Of a stretch of 64,000 bases of DNA, positions 18,564 to 27,580 are shown piece by piece. Position 1 is the first letter of the stretch. Each line of letters begins with the position of its first letter. The DNA is taken from positions 310,001 through 374,000 of the forward strand of contig CAWARK010000013.1 in the NCBI GenBank assembly GCA_963784415.1, in the 5' to 3' direction. The notes below the pieces were generated by a model. It searched no databases, was not told the origin of the DNA, and saw nothing but the letters and a program-made list of their open reading frames with translations. Source of the stretch: UBA7672 sp963784415. GTDB taxonomy: Bacteria; Pseudomonadota; Alphaproteobacteria; Caulobacterales; Hyphomonadaceae. A program made the position numbers and the translations under genes.

Positions 18564-19493
18564 ATGGATGATGGCGACGGCAAGGTCGATGCCGAGGACT
18601 TTTGGTCGGCAGAGCGGCAGGAAATTCTCATTGAAGCTCTGAAGGGACTGCAGGATCTCAATGGTTTCGGAGCATCGCGTCTCCGCAAAGCTTTGTTGTC
18701 TCACCATCCCGAGCGGTCGGTTTCAAAAGATCCGGGTTTTCCAAGCCTTCCTACATTTGAGCGTATTCTCAAATCCGATCCGACCGGCGAGCCGACCAGG
18801 TGGCACACAAAACACTTCGGCTTCGTGTTGCGCGCATTCGCTAGCTACGCGGAAGCGTTTTCCATCGATCAGGAACGTCGATTGGGTATCGACGTACTGA
18901 GCCAACAGTACGATGCGTACAGCCCGTCCATTTCCAGCGCGCCCGAAAGCGACAGCTCCCTCGTCGCCTTTATCAACCCTGAGTCTGGTGACGTCGCGCA
19001 GAAGCTCTTTCTGCGTGATGAAGATCGCGAGCGATCTTGCTTCTACACCTACAGACTCGACCGCGATCCGAAGAAAGTCGTCAAATCCCACCTTGTCCTC
19101 AAAGCCCCAGCAAGCGCCGGCGGTTCGTGCACATTTGTGAACCAGGTCATCGTGAAGAAAGGGAAGTCACGACTTACCGAAGGGGTCGTTTGGATCACGA
19201 AAACGACCGCAAGTTTCATCGGCGGCGTAAATAGCGGCAACGCGGCGGTCTTTATCTCGTTCGAACGGCCGCTCGGATGCTCCGACGAGTATTTCGGGCA
19301 GGTACTGACGTTCGACGACAACCACAAACCTCTTGCGGCGCGTGTCGCGATGATCCGCACCGACTGCGTGGATTGGCAGTCAGGGGGCATCGGCGTTCAT
19401 GACATCGAAGACCTCGCCACCGAAATTGCTTCGTTCAAGACATGGCTCAGGCGCATTCCATACGGACTGCCAGGTCACACCGAGGACGCGTGA
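18564..19493 (+). CDS. Hypothetical protein
   Basis: This 309-residue protein has no recognised family. The N-terminal 100 residues look alpha-helical (ALKGLQDLNGFGASRLRKAL) and include PSLPTFERILK, reminiscent of a small DNA- or partner-binding helical domain. The C-terminal 170 residues are beta-rich and Gly/Ser-rich (GVVWITKTTASFIGGVNSG). A similar helical-plus-beta layout occurs in several accessory regulators, but nothing is diagnostic. The ribosome site is weak. It may belong with the two genes before it. Confidence 0.55.
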   Translation: MDDGDGKVDAEDFWSAERQEILIEALKGLQDLNGFGASRLRKALLSHHPERSVSKDPGFPSLPTFERILKSDPTGEPTRWHTKHFGFVLRAFASYAEAFSIDQERRLGIDVLSQQYDAYSPSISSAPESDSSLVAFINPESGDVAQKLFLRDEDRERSCFYTYRLDRDPKKVVKSHLVLKAPASAGGSCTFVNQVIVKKGKSRLTEGVVWITKTTASFIGGVNSGNAAVFISFERPLGCSDEYFGQVLTFDDNHKPLAARVAMIRTDCVDWQSGGIGVHDIEDLATEIASFKTWLRRIPYGLPGHTEDA

Positions 19494-19840
19494 AAGAGCG
19501 CGCGAATCCCCTAAGAGCGAGCACCTGTATGCGCAAAGATCGCGGCTCAGCGCGTCCAGCGTCCGCAATCGGGGCATCGTCCTTGTCCCCATCAACGACG
19601 GGGCGACGCCGATTGCGAAAGAGCCCCGAACTTGCTCTCTCCCTCAGGACACATCGTCGTCATGGCTAGCGAGGTGGCGGCAAAGACGCGGCTTCCGGGT
19701 AATCCCCAGCGACGAAAAAAGTATGAGGTGCTAGCCTCGGACGGGAAACAAATGGCATTGCCGTGTTACGCGTCCGTGCTGTTATGGTTCGACATCGCAA
19801 ATTGGCGGCCCACCCCCCAACCCGGGTTCGCTGATGGGAG
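19494..19840. other. Gap without a convincing gene
   Basis: Short frames are present (for example 19632-19880) but none has a ribosome site or family resemblance. The strong terminator at its end suggests that a transcript, perhaps a small RNA or the 3' end of the upstream mRNA, crosses this gap. Confidence 0.5.
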
Positions 19841-19871
19841 GAGGCGGCAGGAAACTGCCGCCTCTTTTCTT
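19841..19871 (+). terminator. Rho-independent terminator
   Basis: GAGGCGGCAG-GAAA-CTGCCGCCTC is a perfect 10-bp stem with a GAAA tetraloop, followed by TTTTCTT. It is the clearest intrinsic terminator in the window and faces the plus strand, about 350 bases after the stop at 19493 and before the cyclase gene. Confidence 0.85.
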
Positions 19872-19919
19872 GGAGGGTGATCGACGCCTTCCGCAAATCA
19901 TCATTTCTCGGAAACACAG

Positions 19920-21800
19920 GTGCGCGCTCCGGAGGGCGTGGTAACCTGTGCCGGCGACGCGGCATTGGCGTGCGGCAGCAGATGGACCGCAGTGTTGAGT
20001 GACCGCTGGTTGGAGCACCCCGTTTCGTCGACAGAGTTACGCCGCCGGGCAGCCTGCGTGGCTAGCCTCGACGTCGTTGGTTACAGCCGGATGATGGCGC
20101 GGAGCGACATGGTGGCGGTGGCTGCCTTGCGTGATTGTCGGTTCGTCATTGAAGAAGAAACACGCGCTGGCGCAGGCCGTATCTTTGGGATGGCCGGCGA
20201 CGGCTTCATGCTTGAGCTGCCGGATGCCGTCGCCGCAGTTCGATGCGCTTACGCTATCCAGAAGCGGGTCTATGCACGCAATCTGGGCGCGGCCGGGGAG
20301 GAGCGTATCTGGCTGCGTGTGGGAATCGCGCTTGGCGCCGTCATCGACGACGAGGGCAACCTCTTTGGCGACGTTGTAAATATCGCAGCGCGGCTCCAGG
20401 AGGCCTGTCCCTCTGGAGGCATCCTGGTTTCGCATGATGTAAGCCAGGCAGCTGCGGCCTATATGAGGTTCCGCGCGACCGGCGAACTTGCCTTGAAGCA
20501 CCTCCCCAAACCCGTTGCCCTCTACGAGCCGCTCGATGACGATCAACCGCTTGGGGTGATCGCAGACGTGGCGGAGGTCGACCTGCGCCGCAGCGTACCG
20601 GGACTCGAGGGCGCTAGCGTGCTTGCGATCCTTCCCCTGACCAACAGGTCCGACGACCCAGGCTATGAAGCTGTATCTCGCGGTTTCAGTGAAGACCTGA
20701 TCCTTGCTCTGTCACACGCTCGCCAGTTTCCGGTAATCGACCGCAATTCCAGTTTTGCCTATCGCTCCGGGTCTTCGGACATCCGTGTCGTTGGTAAAAC
20801 GCTTGGCGCGAGCTACGTGCTTGCTGGCGGCATGCGTAACGCTGGAGGTGTAACGACAGTCGATGTGCATCTGTCCGATGTTGAGACCGGAAGCGAGGTC
20901 TGGGCCGAGACTTTCGACATGGCAGCATCGGAAGTTCTGACCGTGCTTGGGGAGGTCGCGATCAAGGTTGCGGCGCGCGTCGAGGGCAGGCTGGAGAAAG
21001 CCGAAGGCGCCAGGTTTCGAGGCCGTCGCGAAAGTCGCGTTGGAACGCGGGGACTCGTGTGGAGAAGCAGATGGCATCTCGACCAACTCACACGGCGGGA
21101 CTCACAGGAAGCCTTGCGGCTTCTTGTTGAAGCGCGGGATGCGGACCCGTCCGATGCAGAAGTCCGAATTCAGCTTGCGCACTGGTACTGGGTCGATGCC
21201 TGGACCCAGCGCCGCCGCTCATCGGAGCTAATCGCGTTGCGGACCATGGCGCAGGAAGCCCAGGCGAGCGATCCGTCGGATAGCCGAGGCCATCTCCTCG
21301 TCGGGCTTGCCGATATTCTCCTGAAGAATATTCCCGAAGCGCAGGCAGCGTTCGAGGAGGCGATCCGTCTCAACCCAAGCCTTGCGCTTGCCTATGCGGA
21401 AGTCGGCAGCTGTCTCATTGCGACTGGCGCGGCATCCGAGAGCATCCCGTACCTCGAACTCGCATTGCGCCTGAATCCGCACGACTACTACGTGTTCTAC
21501 GTTCTCGGTGAACTCGCGATCGCGCATTGCCTGACCGGAGATTGGAGCAAGGCGATCGGCTATGCGCGCCAGGCGCTCCACCTGCGGCCTTCTTATTGGA
21601 ATGCGCGAATGAGCGAAGTGACGGCACTGGTCCATGCAGGAGACTTGGGGGCGGCTTCGCACGCGCACGAGGCTCTGCTCGCGCGCACGCCGGGCTTCTC
21701 GCGGGATTTTGTTGAATGGCTCCCGTTCCAAAAGAAATCGCTCGTCGATTTCTTTTGTGATGCCTTAGATAGAGCGCGAGCGCATGTTCGCGAAGCTTAG
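19920..21800 (+). CDS. Class III adenylate/guanylate cyclase with TolB/FlgO-like and TPR domains
   Basis: This 626-residue protein is numbered here from the GTG at 19920; a GTG at 19992 is also possible. Residues about 47-215 form a class III cyclase domain: ASLDVVGYSRMM (metal Asp51), AGDGFMLE (metal Asp94), and FGDVVNIAARL with Asp151, Asn154 and Arg158 for substrate and transition state. The Lys that usually contacts adenine (GRIVKxxGDG) is replaced (GRIFGMAGDG), so base choice or activity may differ. Residues about 230-345 resemble the FlgO/TolB-N-like module of such cyclases (ILPLTNRSDDPGYEAVSRGF). The rest is TPR-like. The P450-DyP gene starts 73 bases later. Confidence 0.85.
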   Translation: MRAPEGVVTCAGDAALACGSRWTAVLSDRWLEHPVSSTELRRRAACVASLDVVGYSRMMARSDMVAVAALRDCRFVIEEETRAGAGRIFGMAGDGFMLELPDAVAAVRCAYAIQKRVYARNLGAAGEERIWLRVGIALGAVIDDEGNLFGDVVNIAARLQEACPSGGILVSHDVSQAAAAYMRFRATGELALKHLPKPVALYEPLDDDQPLGVIADVAEVDLRRSVPGLEGASVLAILPLTNRSDDPGYEAVSRGFSEDLILALSHARQFPVIDRNSSFAYRSGSSDIRVVGKTLGASYVLAGGMRNAGGVTTVDVHLSDVETGSEVWAETFDMAASEVLTVLGEVAIKVAARVEGRLEKAEGARFRGRRESRVGTRGLVWRSRWHLDQLTRRDSQEALRLLVEARDADPSDAEVRIQLAHWYWVDAWTQRRRSSELIALRTMAQEAQASDPSDSRGHLLVGLADILLKNIPEAQAAFEEAIRLNPSLALAYAEVGSCLIATGAASESIPYLELALRLNPHDYYVFYVLGELAIAHCLTGDWSKAIGYARQALHLRPSYWNARMSEVTALVHAGDLGAASHAHEALLARTPGFSRDFVEWLPFQKKSLVDFFCDALDRARAHVREA

Positions 21801-21873
21801 GGTTGGGCCTTCCTCAAGCGGATTGTCGTCGCGCTTTTGTGCCTAACTGACTTACGATTGCCTGGGGGGGCGC

Positions 21874-24800
21874 ATGGTCGAGCCGAAGTACTACGAAAAA
21901 ATTCGTACGGCGCAGGCGAAGCCGCCTGGCGAAACAGATCTTGCAACCTTCGATTTCAACGTACTGAAGGGCGGGGGTGGCCTCGGCGCAACGTTGGCGC
22001 AGAGCCGGCTCCTGCACCGGATTCTTCGCAGGTTCTGGCCGGTCGGGCGCATCGGCCGTCTCGGCTGGGTTGTCCGCCACAGTGACGTCGCGGAAATGCG
22101 CGAGCGTTGGGAGGACTTCAACGTTCCCTACGGCTTGGAAATGCGCGACCTGACCGGCGGCGAGGACTTTGCGCTCGGCCTGCAGGATGGACCCGCCTAT
22201 CGCCGCCAGTTGGCCTTCATGCGGTCGGTGATACGCGCCGACGACTTGCCGCGATTGGTGGCCCCGAATGCGAGGCGTCTGTCCAAGGCTGTCGTCGCCT
22301 ATTCAGGTGGCGAGATCGACGGGGTCGAGGACCTTCTCGTCCGCGTCGCGGTTGAGACCTGCGCGGATTACTACGGACTAGCGGTCGACGATCCTGTCGC
22401 GTTCGCACAGTGGCTGATGTCTGTCAGCACGCTGCTGTTCGCTGACTACCTTGGAAGCGACACTGTCCGGCAACTTGCGCTGGCGGGGGCTGCGCGTATC
22501 CGGCGTGTTCTCGACGCCGCCATCCGTCGCGCGCATGACATTGCAGTGTGGCGACAGTCACCGCCGGCAGCGGGCTCCCCGCAACGCGCGGCTTTCGACG
22601 AAGCCTCCCGCTGGTATGACGACACGCTGGTTGGCCGGTTCGTCGCGCTTCAGCTTGCTGGCCAGGACGGCCCGTGTGACGGCGAGATCCGGGCCATGCT
22701 GCTGGGCATGGCGGTGGGGTATGTGCCGACCGGGGGCGGGGCCGGGGGGAATGTGCTGGAGGTCCTCCTTCGTCGCCCCGAATGGCTTGCCAAGGCCCAG
22801 GAGGCGGCGCGCACCAATCAGGATGATCGCCTGACGCGCATTCTGATGGAGGCGATGAGGTTCTCCCCGCCAATCAATCCGGGCGTGCCCCGTTATGTAG
22901 CGCGCAGCACGCGCCTGGGCGGCGCGACGATTCCCGAGGGCGTCATGCTCATTGCCGCCTCGGCCTCGGCGATGTTTGATCCACGCGTCGTGTCGCATCC
23001 TGAGCGGTTCGATCCTGACCGCGACACACGTCACGACCTGCAGTTTGGCGGACACTTCATCCATTACTGCATCGGCGAGCAGCTCACGCGCGTCCTGCTG
23101 CTCGAGATCTTCAAACCGCTGCTCGTGCAGAAAGGCTTGCAGCGGGCGGACGGAAAGAAAGGCCAGCTGGAAAAAGTCGGACCTTTCCCGCAGCACTTGG
23201 GGTTGACCTTCCTGCCGTCAGCTGGCCAACGCGCCCAGTCGATGGTGACCATATGCGTTCCGGTTACAGAAGCGACGCCAGTGTCCGAGCTCAACAAGCT
23301 GATCGACGCTCTTGGCAATCCAGCCTCAGCCGCGATTCAGAAGGCCCTCGATCTTACCGGCCTCGTGCACTTTGCGCACGTCTCGGCGATTGACGGCGAA
23401 AGAGGATCTGCCGGCCGGACGATCAGCCCTGCCTATCTGGTCGTCGAGCTGAGTGTGGACGGTCCGGCGAACCCTGCCATCCAGGCGTTCGTCGAGGCAT
23501 GCGGCGAGCCGCTGTTGAAGCTGTTTATTCTTGCGACATCCGCCAGAACCGCCGACGACCTCAGGCGGTTGCTGCGCGAGAACGTGAGAACGCTTGTGGC
23601 GGGACGTGTGCTGTCAGGGCGGGACACCGCCAGCGGTCTCAACTTCCCAGGCACGCCCGAGCTCCCCGTGACCCAGATTGATCGGGATGCACGGGTTGCC
23701 GCTGAAGCACGACGTTATCTCGACGCGCATCTCAAGGCGCATCTTGCAACGGGTTCCCGCGCGAGCGCCGCCATGGAATGGGTGCGGGAGCGCATCAAGG
23801 CCGGTGACTTCAGGCCGGACCTTGTTCGGCCGCTATCCGTCAGCCTGGCCGCTTCCAGGCGAGCCGACCGGCCATTTTCTCAGGCGCTCGGCTCGCTCTT
23901 CTCCGACTGGAGCTTCACAGGCAAGATTGTTGGCCTCTTCGGCGCAGCCTTGCTGATCCACTACGTGCTGACCCATGGTCTTTACACTTCAAACCGCGCC
24001 GGACTGGCCATCGCGATCACCTTGCGCGCAGCAGTATCGGTCGCTGCCGCCGTCGCCGCCGTCTGGATAATTGCAACGCTGTGGCGATGGTTGCGCGCCG
24101 CCGTCTCCGATGCCCGGCCAAAGTCTACGTCCACGCCTGTCGCCGAACACGGGCGGGAGCTCCTGGTGAGCGTCTTTCTTGTTGCGACGCTTCATTTCGC
24201 CGTTTTCCAGAACGACATCGGTTTCGCGGACTGGGACATGGCGGCGTTCGGCGAACGCCTGGTGCTGGTTGCCGCCACCGCATGGGATCTCTTAACGTCG
24301 CTGATCATCGGCGGACTGGTCTTCGTCGCCGTTGTGGCGGCGCTGGTCGGAGCGTTGATCCTGCTTCTGCGGAGAAGCGAGACGACCGCTTCCCTCGAAG
24401 ACTTCGATCCGAGCCTTGGGGAGGTGAACGAGCTTCTCAAGCGCGAGAACGCCGCCGGATACGCGCAAAACCATATCATTGCGGTTACGCCGCTGAAGAC
24501 GAATCCACGCTGGCTTCGCCGCATGACGCTTGGCCTGTCATTCTGGGTCATCGAGAAACTCGTCCAGCACAGGTTTCGCCCGGGATTCGTTCTCGACATC
24601 GGGACGATTCATTTTGCGCGCTGGTTCCGCCTTCCCGGGACGGACAAGCTCGTCTTCCTCTCGAACTATGACGGTAGTTGGGAAAGCTATCTGGAGGACT
24701 TCATCACCAAGGCCCATCTTGGGCAGACCGCCGTGTGGAGCAATGGCGTTGGTTTCCCCAAGACCAGCTTCCTGATGTTCGATGGAGCGGAGGACGGTGC

Positions 24801-26532
24801 AAGGTTCAAGCGATGGGTCCGTCGCCAGCAGGTCCCCACGCGCTTCTGGTATTCTCGTTTTCCCAAGCTGACGACGAACCAGATCCGCACGAACGCAATG
24901 ATCTGCGAGGGTCTCGCCAAGGCCGGACCAGACAGCGACTGCCAGGCTTGGGTCGATCTGTTCGGAAGCCAGCCAAGGCCGAACACCGTCCTCCAATACG
25001 ATGAAATCCAGGGCCTCGTATTCAATGGCATGGGCAAGCTGCCCGCGGCCGAGCTGATACCCGTGCGCCTGCCGGAAGATCGATCGAAATGGCAGGGGTG
25101 GCTAAAATCGCTCATTGGCGTTGATCAGCATTCCACTGTGAGCGCCGCGCCCAGGTTGGTAGAAAGCATTGCAGCAGGCGGATTGCTGGCGTTTGGAGAA
25201 AACACGCCGACGGATGTTTCCGCCGCTATCGCCTTTTCAAGCGACGGCCTTGCGCATATGGGTCTGGGAGAGCTCGACTACCGGCTGGGCGGCGACCCCG
25301 ATGGTTCAACACTCAAGACCTTTCCGACCGGGTTTCTTGATGGGATGAGCACCGATGCTCGCGCCCGCATGTTCGGAGACGCCGGCGACAGCTCGCCAAA
25401 GCACTGGACGTGGGCGCGTGAGGACGGCCGTCCGCATGCGGTCTTTATTGTCTACGCAAAGGATTCAGAAACGCTGACGGTTGTCGGGGAGCGTCTGAAA
25501 CGAGAGATGCGTGAGCAATACGGCTTTGATCTGCTCGACAGCATTCGCATGACCGATCTCCCTGAAAAGGGCAGCGACATGCAGGAACTGTTTGGTTTCA
25601 ATGATGGCGTGTCCCAGCCGGTCATGCGCGGAACCAAGCGCTACCACGAAGGCATCCATGAGATGCATGTGGTCGAACCCGGCGAGTTCATTCTGGGCTA
25701 TGGCGACAACCGGGGCGATACGCCCCCATCGCCGGTGGTCGGCCCTGAATATGACCGTGGCCTGCTGCCCAGCCTGACATCCGATCTGCCCGGCCGCTTT
25801 CCTGCGTTCGAACGCTCAAGATCGCACGCGCCTCGAGATCTGGGGCGTAACGGATCGTATCTCGTCATTCGCCAGCTTGAACAGAACGCCACAGGGTTCA
25901 AAGCCCACACTGCGGCGCAGGCCAGCGCTGTCCAGCAGCGGTTCCCGGGTTCTCCCGTCACCGCCGACTGGATCGCAGCGAAGATGGTGGGACGCTGGCG
26001 CAACGGGTCGTCACTGGTACGCAACCCGTTTGCGCAAGGCGATGCGGCCGACAACGATTTCCTCTACGGGGTGGAAGACCCCCAGGGCATCCGGTGTCCT
26101 TATGGCGCACATACGCGCCGCGCATTTCCACGCGACAGCCTTAGTCCCGATGACACCACCCAACTCAGCATCAGCAACCGACACCGCCTTCTGCGTCGTG
26201 GCCGCGCTTACGGTTCGGAGGATGGGAAGAGGGCAGACGGACTGCTTTTCATGTGCCTCAACACGGACATCGAGCGGCAGTTCGAGTTCGTCCAGCAGAC
26301 GTGGGTGGCGTCGCCGAATTTCCATGGATTGGCAGGGGAGCCGGATCCTGTTATCGCGTCCCGCACAGGTGCCGCGCCTTCGAGCAACTTCACGATTCCA
26401 ACCCCGTCGGGACCAATCACCCTGCTTGGCATCGAGTCATTCGTGACCGTCCGCAATGGCGGGTATTTCTTCCTGCCGAGCCGATCGGCGATACTGTTTC
26501 TGGCGACCTTCAGCGCGACAGACGGGCCTTAG
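21874..26532 (+). CDS. Cytochrome P450 - membrane - DyP-type peroxidase fusion protein
   Basis: This single 1552-codon frame starts at an ATG behind CTGGGGGGG. Residues about 1-455 are a cytochrome P450: Glu326-x-x-Arg329 (EAMRFSPP), a PERFDPDRD segment and the heme-Cys399 loop FGGHFIHYCIGEQL. Residues about 460-640 look like ferredoxin-like alpha/beta repeats, and about 680-835 hold four or five membrane spans. A second alpha/beta part (TIHFARWFRLPGTDKLVFLS) precedes a DyP-type peroxidase: GFNDG at 1241-1245 (Asp1244), YGAHTRR with proximal His1413, and NRHRLLRRGRAYG with the distal Arg. It would hold two hemes in a membrane-anchored enzyme. No frameshift is apparent. Confidence 0.85.
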   Translation: MVEPKYYEKIRTAQAKPPGETDLATFDFNVLKGGGGLGATLAQSRLLHRILRRFWPVGRIGRLGWVVRHSDVAEMRERWEDFNVPYGLEMRDLTGGEDFALGLQDGPAYRRQLAFMRSVIRADDLPRLVAPNARRLSKAVVAYSGGEIDGVEDLLVRVAVETCADYYGLAVDDPVAFAQWLMSVSTLLFADYLGSDTVRQLALAGAARIRRVLDAAIRRAHDIAVWRQSPPAAGSPQRAAFDEASRWYDDTLVGRFVALQLAGQDGPCDGEIRAMLLGMAVGYVPTGGGAGGNVLEVLLRRPEWLAKAQEAARTNQDDRLTRILMEAMRFSPPINPGVPRYVARSTRLGGATIPEGVMLIAASASAMFDPRVVSHPERFDPDRDTRHDLQFGGHFIHYCIGEQLTRVLLLEIFKPLLVQKGLQRADGKKGQLEKVGPFPQHLGLTFLPSAGQRAQSMVTICVPVTEATPVSELNKLIDALGNPASAAIQKALDLTGLVHFAHVSAIDGERGSAGRTISPAYLVVELSVDGPANPAIQAFVEACGEPLLKLFILATSARTADDLRRLLRENVRTLVAGRVLSGRDTASGLNFPGTPELPVTQIDRDARVAAEARRYLDAHLKAHLATGSRASAAMEWVRERIKAGDFRPDLVRPLSVSLAASRRADRPFSQALGSLFSDWSFTGKIVGLFGAALLIHYVLTHGLYTSNRAGLAIAITLRAAVSVAAAVAAVWIIATLWRWLRAAVSDARPKSTSTPVAEHGRELLVSVFLVATLHFAVFQNDIGFADWDMAAFGERLVLVAATAWDLLTSLIIGGLVFVAVVAALVGALILLLRRSETTASLEDFDPSLGEVNELLKRENAAGYAQNHIIAVTPLKTNPRWLRRMTLGLSFWVIEKLVQHRFRPGFVLDIGTIHFARWFRLPGTDKLVFLSNYDGSWESYLEDFITKAHLGQTAVWSNGVGFPKTSFLMFDGAEDGARFKRWVRRQQVPTRFWYSRFPKLTTNQIRTNAMICEGLAKAGPDSDCQAWVDLFGSQPRPNTVLQYDEIQGLVFNGMGKLPAAELIPVRLPEDRSKWQGWLKSLIGVDQHSTVSAAPRLVESIAAGGLLAFGENTPTDVSAAIAFSSDGLAHMGLGELDYRLGGDPDGSTLKTFPTGFLDGMSTDARARMFGDAGDSSPKHWTWAREDGRPHAVFIVYAKDSETLTVVGERLKREMREQYGFDLLDSIRMTDLPEKGSDMQELFGFNDGVSQPVMRGTKRYHEGIHEMHVVEPGEFILGYGDNRGDTPPSPVVGPEYDRGLLPSLTSDLPGRFPAFERSRSHAPRDLGRNGSYLVIRQLEQNATGFKAHTAAQASAVQQRFPGSPVTADWIAAKMVGRWRNGSSLVRNPFAQGDAADNDFLYGVEDPQGIRCPYGAHTRRAFPRDSLSPDDTTQLSISNRHRLLRRGRAYGSEDGKRADGLLFMCLNTDIERQFEFVQQTWVASPNFHGLAGEPDPVIASRTGAAPSSNFTIPTPSGPITLLGIESFVTVRNGGYFFLPSRSAILFLATFSATDGP

Positions 26533-27209
26533 TTTTCCGGGAGGTCCCTGACGATCCAGACCCCTTCTGTCCGGATCACAAGTCCGCGCTCCTCGAGATC
26601 GGACATGGCGCGAGATGTCGCCTCGCGGCTTGCATGAACGCGTTGCTTCAGGTCGGTTACCGTCGGCGGCGCAGACAGGCGTACGAGTTCGCCCGCGATA
26701 GGGCTGGCGGTGCCGAGGCGAATGAGTTCCCTGTGCAAGCGGTAGGCGACCGTCTTGCCGAACAGATCCGCCATATGCCCCGAGGTGCGGACAAGCCTGG
26801 CGGCTAAAAGCTTCGCCAAGGCGAACGATACCTCTCCATGACGCTGAGCTGCCGAAAGAAAAGCCGAGCGTTCAATCGCATAGACTTGCACTGCAGAGGC
26901 AGCAACGACGGAAGACGTTCGCCGCTGCCCGGTGAGCGCCGAGAGTTCGCCTACAAGTTCGCCAGGTCCGGCATCCGCAAGCCATACCTCCTGGCCATCG
27001 CCAAGCAGCCGGATCGTACGAAGCCGGCCTGTTTCCACGAGGAAAACGTCGGTGTCGTCGTCCGACTCTTCGACAAGCACAGACCGCGCCGGCAACCGCC
27101 GGACATGGCTTGCCTCAGCAAGCGTGTTCACGGCGGCATGATTGCGAGGCAGCCCGGTGAAGCGGGCCCAGGCATCTCGCAACAGGATGGCGCTGCTACC
27201 GTCAGGCAT
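26529..27209 (-). CDS. Crp/Fnr family transcriptional regulator
   Basis: From the ATG at 27209 this is a 226-residue regulator. The cyclic-nucleotide-binding fold carries PGELVGELSALTGQRRTSS, a phosphate-binding cassette with Glu, Arg and Ser/Thr that would allow cAMP or cGMP binding. The C-terminal winged helix has TVTDLKQRVHASREATSRAM as recognition region. No FNR-type Cys cluster is seen. The frame is open to 27278, but the longer start would put a perfect palindromic operator inside the gene. Its stop overlaps the stop of the P450-DyP gene by 3-4 bases (convergent). Confidence 0.88.
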   Translation of the reverse strand: MPDGSSAILLRDAWARFTGLPRNHAAVNTLAEASHVRRLPARSVLVEESDDDTDVFLVETGRLRTIRLLGDGQEVWLADAGPGELVGELSALTGQRRTSSVVAASAVQVYAIERSAFLSAAQRHGEVSFALAKLLAARLVRTSGHMADLFGKTVAYRLHRELIRLGTASPIAGELVRLSAPPTVTDLKQRVHASREATSRAMSDLEERGLVIRTEGVWIVRDLPEN

Positions 27210-27238
27210 AACAACAATTCCGATTCCATCGCGCAAAG

Positions 27239-27254
27239 TGTGATCAAGATCACA
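27239..27254. promoter_or_regulatory. Perfect CRP/FNR-type palindrome
   Basis: TGTGATCAAGATCACA fits the CRP consensus TGTGA-N6-TCACA exactly and is only one base per half-site from the FNR/FixK type TTGAT-N4-ATCAA. It lies 30 bases before the regulator ATG at 27209, so autoregulation is the simplest reading. It could also act on the divergent gene at 27581. Confidence 0.75.
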
Positions 27255-27360
27255 GATGTATAATTGCATCTGTGGCAAGTATTAATCGCTCGACTTCTGG
27301 CGCTTTCCTCCTCTGCGTCAGATTTCCCGGGTTGGGGGGGCGGGCTGATCCGCCTGCGGA

Positions 27361-27390
27361 CGCTGGACGGCCCGTTCGGGCCGTCCAGCG
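27361..27390. terminator. Perfect 13-bp hairpin in the divergent gap
   Basis: CGCTGGACGGCCC-GTTC-GGGCCGTCCAGCG has 13-bp arms and a GTTC loop. No long T-tract follows (TACCTTTC on the plus strand). Both flanking genes read away from it, so a normal terminator role is odd; it may sit in a leader or end an unseen small RNA. Confidence 0.5.
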
Positions 27391-27580
27391 TACCTTTCGG
27401 GGTGCGTCGAGCAGCGTAGGGGATGGGGAGCAGTGCCGTAATCACCGCCATTGGCGAGCTTCCTTCGACACAACCAGGTCAATCACCCGACTCATCGCGT
27501 GAACCTGGTTGGCGAGGGCAATGGGCGCGACGATGAGCAAATAGAGAATCTGCAGAGCCGTGAGGATATTGGGGGAGTCT

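Noticed and set aside
27210..27278. Longer start for the Crp/Fnr regulator
   Set aside because: It would place the perfect palindrome inside the coding region and has no better ribosome site than the ATG at 27209.
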